Below are positions 5,981 through 11,350 of a stretch of 11,350 bases of DNA, one piece after another. How positions within the stretch are numbered: the stretch's first letter is position 1; every line of letters starts with the position of its first letter. The notes beneath the pieces were generated by a model. That model saw only the letters and a program-made list of their open reading frames with translations. It ran no database searches and was not told the origin of the DNA. The DNA lies in NCBI GenBank assembly GCA_002399225.1, contig DHDF01000035.1, positions 1 through 11,350 on the forward strand, in the 5' to 3' direction. The position numbers and the translations under genes were made by a program. This stretch comes from a bacterium UBA4883. GTDB lineage: Bacteria > Bacillota > Clostridia > Oscillospirales > Acutalibacteraceae.

Positions 5981-7386
5981 AAAATATCCGGCGCTTTCTG
6001 CGGCGCTTTTTGACGGGGCTGCTGCTTTGCTTTTTGCTGTTCGCGGCTCTTAATCTCGTTATTTTCCTTGTTGGGGTCGTTCAAAGCCATTGGGGCTATC
6101 AAAATTTTGGCAATGATCTTCCGGCCCGCTTAGCGCAGCGCACTTCGGAGTCGCTGAGCAAGACGGAAAAGGGCGGCTACACCCTTCCCGGCAGCGTGAA
6201 AAGCGAGATGAAAAGACAAGGCGCATGGGCCATGCTGCTGGACGGACGGGGAAAAGTGGTTTGGCAGACGGACCTGCCGAACGGCCTGCCCCGTTCCTAT
6301 ACTCCGGCGCAGATTGCTGAATTTTCCCGTTACTATTTGGAAGACTACCCTGTTTTCTGTTGGGAACACAGCGGCGGACTGGTGGTTCTCGGGTACCCGA
6401 AAAACTCCTACACAAAAAATTTTTATATTTCCTCCGTGCGGAATTTTTGGATGTCTCTCCATTGGCTGGGGCTATTGCTCGGCGGCAATGTGGCGCTTTT
6501 AATCCTTTTGTACGCTTTTCTGAGCTGGCGCACGGTCAAGCCGATTGAGCCGATCCTGAACGGGGTCCAGTCCCTTTCGCGCGGAGAACCGGTCCTCCTG
6601 GAGGAAAAGGGGTTGTTTTCAGAAATTGCGGCGGGGCTGAACCGCACTTCCGCCCTGCTGCGAAGCCGCAACGAAGCGCTGAAGGAAAAGGAGAAGGCGC
6701 GCACGGAATGGATCGCCGGTGTTTCGCATGATATCCGCACGCCTCTTTCGGTTATTCTGGGGTACGCAGGAGAGCTGGAAGAAGACGAGTCTCTTCCCGC
6801 CCCGGCCAGAAAGCGCTGTTCGCAGATCTGCGAACAGGGAATCAAACTGCGTGATCTTGTCAGAGACCTGAATCTGATGAACCGATTGGAATACAGTATG
6901 CAGCCGCTTTCCTGCCGGCCCGTTCCGGCGGCAAGACTGCTGCGGGAGGCCGTCACCGAATTCTTGAACGGCGGGGTCGGCGAAAGATACCGGATCGAAA
7001 TCGGTTCGGTGGACGAAACCGTACGGATCAGCGCCGACGAACGGTTGCTGAAACGGGCCGTCACGAATCTTCTGCAAAACAGCACTGCGCATAATCCGGA
7101 TGGATGCAGCGTCACGGTGTCGCTGAAAGTGCAGGGAAAGGATTGCCTTCTGGAGGTAGAGGATGACGGTGTCGGCATCGAACCGGACAGGCTGCGGCAC
7201 CTTCGGTCGGTGATCCGTTCCGGCCTTGGCTCGGTCCCCGGCGGAGGACATGGCCTTGGGCTGCGCATGGTCAGCGGTATTGCCCGGGCACACGGGGGCG
7301 TTTTCCGCCTGACCAGCCAGCCGGGCAGAAAAACAAAAGCCGTCCTCATTCTTCCATACATCCGTGCATCCGGTGCGGAGGAATAG
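5977..7386 (+). CDS. Membrane-bound sensor histidine kinase
   Basis: The 469-residue kinase has membrane segments at about 11-35 and 161-184, flanking an extracytoplasmic sensor of about 125 residues. That is much larger than in BceS-type kinases and closer in plan to kinases of lantibiotic and cationic-peptide systems. The cytoplasmic part carries the phosphoacceptor motif SHDIRTPLS with His251, the N box LLQNSTAHNPDG (365-376), the G1 box DDGVGIEPD (396-404) and the G2 box GGGHGLGLRM (422-431). The start is TTG 5977, overlapping the regulator stop in TTGA, with GGAGGGG about ten bases upstream and no ATG nearby. The probable partner is the preceding regulator, and the signal is likely a membrane-active peptide; both are inferred from gene order. 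Confidence 0.88.
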   Translation: MKNIRRFLRRFLTGLLLCFLLFAALNLVIFLVGVVQSHWGYQNFGNDLPARLAQRTSESLSKTEKGGYTLPGSVKSEMKRQGAWAMLLDGRGKVVWQTDLPNGLPRSYTPAQIAEFSRYYLEDYPVFCWEHSGGLVVLGYPKNSYTKNFYISSVRNFWMSLHWLGLLLGGNVALLILLYAFLSWRTVKPIEPILNGVQSLSRGEPVLLEEKGLFSEIAAGLNRTSALLRSRNEALKEKEKARTEWIAGVSHDIRTPLSVILGYAGELEEDESLPAPARKRCSQICEQGIKLRDLVRDLNLMNRLEYSMQPLSCRPVPAARLLREAVTEFLNGGVGERYRIEIGSVDETVRISADERLLKRAVTNLLQNSTAHNPDGCSVTVSLKVQGKDCLLEVEDDGVGIEPDRLRHLRSVIRSGLGSVPGGGHGLGLRMVSGIARAHGGVFRLTSQPGRKTKAVLILPYIRASGAEE

Positions 7387-7436
7387 TCCGGTGAAATAAA
7401 ATTACGAAAGAAAGCGCCGTGGTTTGCCAGGGTGGC
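7387..7436. other. Short convergent gap, possible weak terminator
   Basis: Only 50 bases separate the kinase stop from the stop of the leftward cbiO. Read leftward, an imperfect GCCACCCTGG / CCACGGC hairpin (about 7416-7436) is followed by the T-rich run GCTTTCTTTC, a weak terminator candidate for the ECF operon. Confidence 0.3.
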
Positions 7437-8216
7437 TTAGATCTTGTTTTCCGTGCCATAATCTTCGTCAACCAGATTGACGGCCTTCAGCAGATCAATG
7501 TCTTGAATAAGATCGGAAACGGAGGAGTCGGCGGCGATTTTATGATCTTCGGAAAACAGAATCCCCCGGCTCGATATTTTTGAGACCAGTTCCAGGTTAT
7601 GGGTTGAAGTGATGAGTGTTTTCCCTGCTTTGCACAGGGAATTCAAAAGGCGGACCAGCCACACCTGAGTTCTCGGATCCAGGCCGTTCGTCGGCTCGTC
7701 CAAGATCAAAACGTCCGGATTCATCACCAGAACGGAAGCGAGGGCAACTTTTTTCTTTTCGCCTCCACTCAGTTTAAATGGGGCTTTCTCCAGCAGACTG
7801 CCGATATCCAGCAAAGCGGAAATGTCGCGGATTCGGCTTTTTATCTGCTCCGGTTCAGTTTTTTGCTGCAATAGCCCAAAAGCAATTTCATCCCGGACCG
7901 TGCTGCAAAAAAGCTGAACGTCGGAGTTTTGAAAGATAAACCCCACCTTTCGGTGATACTTGCAGGAAAAGGCATCGTCGTTCCAGTCTTTTCGAGTAAC
8001 CGCGTGATGAAAGGCGCGGAATTTCCCTTCCTGCGGAGAAAGAAGACCCGCCAGTATTTTCAGCAGCGTCGATTTGCCGCATCCGTTTGCCCCTAAAATA
8101 CAGACGCGCTCTCCCGCTTGAATCGAGAATGAGATGTCTTTGAGAACCGGCTGGTTCCCGGGATAGGAGAAAGAAAGATGATTCAGTTCAAAAACAGCAC
8201 GATTCCCGTCATTCAT
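7437..8216 (-). CDS. cbiO: ECF cobalt/nickel transporter ATPase CbiO
   Basis: The 259-residue ATPase has Walker A GANGCGKST (42-50), Q-loop Gln96 in VGFIFQNSDVQLF, signature KLSGGEKKKVALA (148-160), Walker B LILDEP (170-175, Glu174) and switch His206. The FQNSDVQLF pattern at the Q-loop is typical of energy-coupling-factor ATPases. It would power uptake of Co2+ or Ni2+ with the T component CbiQ and the substrate-binding CbiM encoded upstream. Its ATG (8216-8214) overlaps the cbiQ stop in ATGA, a sign of coupled translation. Only one ATPase gene is present, so a homodimer is likely. It is the last gene of the operon. Confidence 0.9.
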   Translation of the reverse strand: MNDGNRAVFELNHLSFSYPGNQPVLKDISFSIQAGERVCILGANGCGKSTLLKILAGLLSPQEGKFRAFHHAVTRKDWNDDAFSCKYHRKVGFIFQNSDVQLFCSTVRDEIAFGLLQQKTEPEQIKSRIRDISALLDIGSLLEKAPFKLSGGEKKKVALASVLVMNPDVLILDEPTNGLDPRTQVWLVRLLNSLCKAGKTLITSTHNLELVSKISSRGILFSEDHKIAADSSVSDLIQDIDLLKAVNLVDEDYGTENKI

Positions 8217-9145
8217 AGCTTCACATGTTCCCCCGCCAGCAAAAATAAGAAAATTATAAAGTTAATCAAGAGAAAAACGATATCTTTTGGATCGAACTTT
8301 GATGCGGAAGAAGCCATCGCTTCCCCCGTGTAACAGCGGCAGCACATCGCTTCGTAAATTTCCTCACTGATGAAATGCCCCTTCACAAATAAATGAGCGG
8401 CGCTGTTTGCCATAAAGTGCCGGTTGTCGGATGACTTCAGCGTTCCGACCGTCCGCAGGTATCGGGCCTGCATGATTCCTTGAGCAATTTCCGCGAGCAG
8501 AAAAATGTAGCGGTAGGCCATATTTAAAATCGAAATCATCATGGAAGGAAAGTGCATGGCCCTTAACCCGGAAGTGAAATCGGCCCATCGGGTTGTCAAC
8601 AGGAGCAGAAAAGCAAAGGAAAGGGAAATCCCGGTCCGAAACATAAGACGGAACGCCGTTTTCAGTCCTCCGGCGCAGAAATACAGCCCTTCTTTGCTCC
8701 CGAAAGCTCCGGGCGGGACAAGATAAAAGAGAGGGGGTCCCTGAATCAGCAGGCTGCTGGCGCCGGGAAGGGAAACGAGGAAGACCGCCAGAGGAATAAT
8801 CAGCCAGATCCTTTTGAAAAACGATTTGACGGAAAGACCTGACAGCTTCGCATAGATCAGAGGAATGGCAGAAAGCATGGTTAAGACAACCATGCTGCCG
8901 CTCATTCCGCCAAAGATCATGAAAATGAGAAAAGTACAGGTCTTAATCCGCGGGTCGATCATCTGAAGAAAATTATCCTGCCCGGCGTAATTTTCGCTGT
9001 ACAATTCATTCTCAATCACCCCGGCGATATTTTTCATGGTCCGGCGCAAAAAATGCGTTTTGGAATAAAAATGATCCTCTGAAGATTCTTCCTGACTTTT
9101 AAAAAGCCATTGAGGGATCGTTCTGTCCCATTCGACATTCGACAT
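8213..9145 (-). CDS. cbiQ: ECF cobalt/nickel transporter T component CbiQ
   Basis: The 310-residue membrane protein is the scaffold that couples ATP hydrolysis to CbiM. It begins with a polar N-terminal region of about 55 residues, then the family mark LQMIDPRIK (60-68) before the first membrane segment, and about five or six hydrophobic segments in all. The two cytoplasmic coupling regions are visible as MQARYLRTVG (225-234) and YEAMCCRCYTGE (264-275). In the second, Arg270 is followed by Cys rather than the usual Gly of the A-R-G motif. ATG 9145 lies one base after the cbiM stop. An in-frame GTG at 9163 would overlap cbiM but has its purine site abutting it. The product sits in the cytoplasmic membrane. 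Confidence 0.85.
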   Translation of the reverse strand: MSNVEWDRTIPQWLFKSQEESSEDHFYSKTHFLRRTMKNIAGVIENELYSENYAGQDNFLQMIDPRIKTCTFLIFMIFGGMSGSMVVLTMLSAIPLIYAKLSGLSVKSFFKRIWLIIPLAVFLVSLPGASSLLIQGPPLFYLVPPGAFGSKEGLYFCAGGLKTAFRLMFRTGISLSFAFLLLLTTRWADFTSGLRAMHFPSMMISILNMAYRYIFLLAEIAQGIMQARYLRTVGTLKSSDNRHFMANSAAHLFVKGHFISEEIYEAMCCRCYTGEAMASSASKFDPKDIVFLLINFIIFLFLLAGEHVKL

Positions 9146-9146
9146 C

Positions 9147-10184
9147 TTATTTTTTCCCAGCACCCTTCTTGCTTTTCATAATCCATTTTGACATCAGAAA
9201 AATAAGCGCGGAAATGCAAAAAATTCCGACAAGAGCGGAAAGAATATAACCGGCGACGGAACTGAACGGCCCGTCTCCGATGGCCGGCAGGGAATAGTCG
9301 GGCAACAGAGCGTTCCATTTGTCGGACATGGCCGCCAGCCCTTTTGGAAGATAACCCAGCGCCTGCTTGATTTCCTTGGTTCCCCATTCGCCCCAAGCGG
9401 TGCCCGAGGCGAGCAGCCCCAAGGGCGTGAGCAGGATCAGAACGAGCATGGGGATTAAAAGATTGCGGTACTTTTTCAAGAAAGAGATTTTTTCAGAACT
9501 TTCCGGCGCCGCGTTTCCCGAAAAAATCTGAGGGGTCACTTTTGCAATATAAGTGACCGCCACGGCGGTAAGAATGCCCTCGATCGGCCCGGCTACCACG
9601 GAGTGGGCGAACAGCATGGAAGGGATGGAAACGGAAAGTGGATAAGGGCAATAGAGCGGGTGGCCGACGGCGTCGTGAAACAGCAGCGGCTGAATCCCGA
9701 ATTCCACGGATGCGCAGAACGCGGCGATATTGAGACCGAGATAACTGCCGAGAAACGAAGCAACCACGTTCCTCGTACTGCCAATTTTTGTTTTTCCGGC
9801 GATGAGCTTATAAAGGAAATAACCTGTGAACGGCATAATTACCGCCATGTTCAGGCAGTTTATGCCATAGGCGAGAATGCCGCCGTCGCCAAAGACGAGC
9901 GCCTGAATCAGCAGAGCCGTTGATACGCAGATGGTCGCGGCCCACGGACCCAGCAGGATGGCAATCAGTACCGCTCCGACCGCATGAGCCGAGCTGCCGC
10001 CCGCAACAGGCACATTAAACATCATCACCAGAAAAGAGAAGGCGGAGCAGAGCGCGAGGGTCGGGATGTTTTTCCTTTCCAATTTTGTTTTGACCTTATG
10101 AAACGCCACGGTCCAAGTGGGAATCATCACGGCAAATCCGGGAATCGTGGTCTGCGGCCCTAAATATCCGTCTGGAATGTGCAT
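9147..10184 (-). CDS. cbiM: ECF cobalt/nickel substrate-binding protein CbiM/NikM with fused PDGLE-like domain
   Basis: The 345-residue membrane protein begins MHIPDGYLGP, the hallmark of CbiM/NikM, whose N-terminal amine, His2 and a later histidine hold the metal ion. GGSSAHAVGAVL places His67 exactly where NikM2 has its ligand. The core with about six or seven membrane segments (to about residue 220) includes LGPWAATICVSTALLIQALVFGDGG. A C-terminal part (about 240-335) carries a membrane segment, GYLPKGLAAMSDKW resembling PDGLE, LPDYSLP and a last membrane segment, replacing a separate NikN/CbiN subunit. ATG 10184 is chosen because the ligand geometry needs Met1-His2 and AGGGGG lies seven bases ahead; TTG 10202 falls in the leader terminator T-run. 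Cobalt or nickel cannot be decided from sequence. Confidence 0.92.
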   Translation of the reverse strand: MHIPDGYLGPQTTIPGFAVMIPTWTVAFHKVKTKLERKNIPTLALCSAFSFLVMMFNVPVAGGSSAHAVGAVLIAILLGPWAATICVSTALLIQALVFGDGGILAYGINCLNMAVIMPFTGYFLYKLIAGKTKIGSTRNVVASFLGSYLGLNIAAFCASVEFGIQPLLFHDAVGHPLYCPYPLSVSIPSMLFAHSVVAGPIEGILTAVAVTYIAKVTPQIFSGNAAPESSEKISFLKKYRNLLIPMLVLILLTPLGLLASGTAWGEWGTKEIKQALGYLPKGLAAMSDKWNALLPDYSLPAIGDGPFSSVAGYILSALVGIFCISALIFLMSKWIMKSKKGAGKK

Positions 10185-10200
10185 CAATTTACCCCCTGAC

Positions 10201-10247
10201 AAAATAAATAAAAACCCATGAGAGGCTTTTTCAGCCCTTCATGGGTT
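10201..10247 (-). terminator. Intrinsic terminator in the cbiMQO leader (attenuator)
   Basis: Read leftward, AACCCATGA (10247-10239) pairs with TCATGGGTT (10221-10213). One mismatch later GGGCT pairs with AGCCT around the loop GAAAA. The stem runs into TTTTT followed by ATTTATTTT. It lies between the cbiM promoter and its ribosome binding site (10196-10191) and belongs to no upstream leftward gene, so it should decide whether transcription reaches cbiM. What relieves it is unknown. Confidence 0.7.
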
Positions 10248-10252
10248 CATTT

Positions 10253-10303
10253 TCATTTTGTTTGAATTAAATTTTTATTTGCTCTGGATTTTAGGATCTT
10301 CAT
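10253..10303 (-). CDS. Possible 16-codon leader peptide upstream of the attenuator
   Basis: ATG 10303 opens MKILKSRANKNLIQTK and ends at TGA 10255-10253, six bases before the terminator stem. A ribosome at the stop would cover the start of the stem and favour read-through. The purine site ahead (GGAATTGGAATC) is weak, and the peptide has no His or Cys run that would suggest metal sensing. Chance is quite possible. Confidence 0.25.
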   Translation of the reverse strand: MKILKSRANKNLIQTK

Positions 10304-10322
10304 GATTCCAATTCCAATAAAA

Positions 10323-10351
10323 AGGATATCACAACGGCGCAGCCTTGTCAA
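10323..10351 (-). promoter_or_regulatory. Sigma-A promoter of the cbiMQO operon
   Basis: Read leftward, consensus TTGACA (10351-10346) and TATCCT (10328-10323) are 17 bp apart. The transcript should begin near 10316, giving a leader of about 130 nt that contains the short ORF and the attenuator. Confidence 0.75.
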
Positions 10352-10453
10352 TTGGACCGGCTTTTAAAGGCCCCAATTTTAGGCAGGCTGCGGAAAGGAA
10401 AAACGGAAATACCCCCTAAGTTTCAGAATGATCAAACGATGCTGTTCCTTTTA

Positions 10454-10481
10454 TTGCTTTCTTATTTTACTATGGTATACT
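10454..10481 (+). promoter_or_regulatory. Extended -10 promoter of the small coiled-coil gene
   Basis: TGGTATACT (10473-10481) combines a TGn extension with a TATACT box. TTGCTT (10454-10459) is a fair -35 box 16 bp upstream. Transcription would begin near 10488, just before the GGAGG site. Confidence 0.6.
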
Positions 10482-10504
10482 TAAAAAAGAATGGAGGTGC
10501 GAAA

Positions 10505-10729
10505 ATGCCAAGAGGAAAAAGGAAATCTTTACAGGAATCTATCAACGAGCAGGTTGAAAAAATAGAAGTGCAGATTCAAACTCATCAGGATAAAATTGAT
10601 GTCTTGAAAGCGAAGAAGAAAGACCTGCTGGAACAGAAAAAGAAATCCGAAGTTGAGGTGATCTACCAGAAAATTCAGGAAAGTGGAAAATCCATCGACG
10701 AAGTTCTTGCAATGTTCGAGCAAAAATAA
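10505..10729 (+). CDS. Small basic coiled-coil protein of unknown function
   Basis: The 74-residue product starts MPRGKRKSLQESINEQ with a basic head, followed by a long charged helix (about 8-60) rich in Lys, Glu and Gln with a heptad-like pattern (VEKIEVQIQTHQDKIDVLKAKK at 17-38, shown here only to mark the region). It ends in ESGKSIDEVLAMFEQK. Similar short proteins with a basic head, a coiled coil and a GKSIEEVL-like tail occur in Clostridia, but I know no established function. ATG 10505 has GGAGG seven bases ahead and a matching promoter; the frame extends upstream but that part precedes the promoter. It has no signal peptide or membrane segment, so it should be cytosolic, perhaps binding nucleic acid or forming dimers (inference). 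Confidence 0.75.
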   Translation: MPRGKRKSLQESINEQVEKIEVQIQTHQDKIDVLKAKKKDLLEQKKKSEVEVIYQKIQESGKSIDEVLAMFEQK

Positions 10730-10794
10730 GAGAAACGGGTGCAGCGAAAGTTTACAGTTGCAAACGGCGCAAAGCATCGGTTTCATCCCACAAA

Positions 10795-10844
10795 AAGTGT
10801 GCCCTGAAACAGTTTTGAAAAAACTTTGTCAGGACACATTTTTT
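10795..10844 (+). terminator. Intrinsic terminator after the coiled-coil gene
   Basis: GTGT and CCTGA (10797-10807) pair with TCAGG and ACAC (10829-10837) around a bulge, with an inner AGTTTT/AAAACT stem, and TTTTTT follows (10839-10844). On the minus strand the hairpin is followed by TTTTTG, so it may work in both directions. Confidence 0.7.
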
Positions 10845-10884
10845 CTATCTGTTTGAGCGTTGTCCAACCCGGGAAAAACGGAAG

Positions 10885-10942
10885 CCGGACAGCAAAAATT
10901 CCGCATTGGTTCAGAAATAACCATGCGGAATGGCTGTGCCGG
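10885..10942 (-). terminator. Long two-part hairpin, terminator of prfC
   Basis: Read leftward, ATTCCGCATGGTT (10931-10919) pairs with AACCAATGCGGAAT (10911-10898) with one bulged base and runs into TTTTT (10898-10894). An outer arm, GCTGTGCCGG (10933-10942) with CCGGACAGC (10885-10893), extends the inverted repeat. It begins six bases after the prfC stop. Confidence 0.7.
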
Positions 10943-10948
10943 AATTTG

Positions 10949-11350
10949 TCAGCGTTCAAAATCGGTGCCGCCGAATTCGGAAAGTTTCAGTCCTTTATTG
11001 TGGTCGAGCGCCCACTGAATGCTCCAGTTGTTGCAGAACAGCAGCAGATTGTTTCCATGCACGTCCTGCACACGCTTGGTGTCGCTGGTCAGGTCAAGCT
11101 CCTTAAGCTCGAGGCCGGTGTCCTCAATCCAGCGGATCTCTTCGTAGGGAAGGGTGGACATGCGGATTTCGACTTTGTATTCGTTCTTCAGGCGGTACTG
11201 AAGAACATCAAACTGAAGGGTTCCAACCACGCCGACAACAACTTCTTCCAGCCCGGAATCCGGTTCGTGAAAGATCTGGATCGCGCCTTCCTGCGCAATC
11301 TGAGTCATGCCTTTGACAAACTGTTTCCGCTTCATGGTGTCCACCTGCTG
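10949..11350 (-). CDS. prfC: Peptide chain release factor 3, C-terminal part (5' end beyond the window)
   Basis: The frame is open from base 11350 and ends at TGA 10951-10949, giving 133 residues of a longer protein. RF3 is a GTPase that removes RF1 and RF2 from the ribosome after peptide release. The visible part is its C-terminal domain: MKRKQFVKGMTQIAQEGAIQ, then VGVVGTLQFDVLQYRLKNEY, then a tail resembling other RF3 ends (LALDHN-type segment and a short polar end). The GVLQF-like block VGTLQFDVLQYRLK is characteristic and separates it from elongation factor G. The GTP-binding domain lies outside. An apparent GTG at 11344 is an internal valine, not a start. Confidence 0.92.
   Translation of the reverse strand, partial: QQVDTMKRKQFVKGMTQIAQEGAIQIFHEPDSGLEEVVVGVVGTLQFDVLQYRLKNEYKVEIRMSTLPYEEIRWIEDTGLELKELDLTSDTKRVQDVHGNNLLLFCNNWSIQWALDHNKGLKLSEFGGTDFER

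Noticed and set aside
6423..7361. Long leftward frame of 312 codons opposite the kinase gene
   Set aside because: It is a shadow of the kinase reading frame: rich in Arg, Ser and Pro, without motifs, and on the opposite strand of a gene with all kinase motifs intact.
10185..10320. Cobalamin riboswitch upstream of cbiM
   Set aside because: The leader before the terminator is about 70 nt, well below the size of known cobalamin aptamers, and I find no B12-box-like sequence.
10352..10504. 51-residue N-terminal extension of the coiled-coil protein
   Set aside because: The extension would be encoded upstream of and across the extended -10 promoter, lacks a ribosome site, and reads as hydrophobic noise compared with the charged body.

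Overview
The window reads as chromosomal DNA of a Clostridia-type Firmicute. The lantibiotic-resistance-type ABC module, the purine-rich Shine-Dalgarno sites, the TTG start with a 4-base overlap and the Co/Ni ECF cassette all fit a gut or anaerobic member of the Oscillospirales (inference; no rRNA or marker gene proves it). Most coding DNA is of medium to slightly high GC. The stretch from about 310 to 640 is clearly AT-rich and holds only fragments of reading frames.

Layout from left to right. Positions 1-63 may hold the 5' end of a leftward gene, followed by two hairpins and an AT-rich, gene-poor spacer. A PhzF-family isomerase gene (722-1498, +) converges on a leftward gene for a small lipoprotein with a single phospholipase D/nuclease HKD motif (1943-2527, -). 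The convergent gap holds two strong terminators in crossed order, so the two 3' UTRs probably overlap. Next is a leftward three-gene operon (2701-5117, -): a LanF/BcrA-type ATPase with two ABC-2 permeases. It diverges from a two-component system (OmpR-type regulator and histidine kinase, 5264-7386, +). Together these look like a bacitracin/lantibiotic/cationic-peptide sensing and resistance module of the LanFEG-RK or CprABC-RK type. The shared 146-bp intergenic region holds a clear regulator promoter, a perfect 8-1-8 palindrome and a pair of 10-bp direct repeats with a 22-bp period.

The kinase gene converges with a leftward ECF cobalt/nickel uptake operon, transcribed in the order cbiM (with a fused C-terminal PDGLE-like domain), cbiQ, cbiO (10184 down to 7437). 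Its promoter is near consensus. The leader of about 130 nt contains a strong intrinsic terminator upstream of the cbiM ribosome binding site, preceded by a possible 16-codon leader ORF, so control by transcription attenuation is likely. A divergent short gene (10505-10729, +) encodes a 74-residue basic coiled-coil protein of unknown function. The window ends in the 3' part of a leftward prfC (peptide chain release factor 3), with its own long terminator hairpin.

I saw no rRNA, tRNA, CRISPR array, insertion sequence or phage gene. The most interesting items are the cbiMQO attenuator, the operator architecture of the resistance module, and the crossed convergent terminators. None of the protein families is new.
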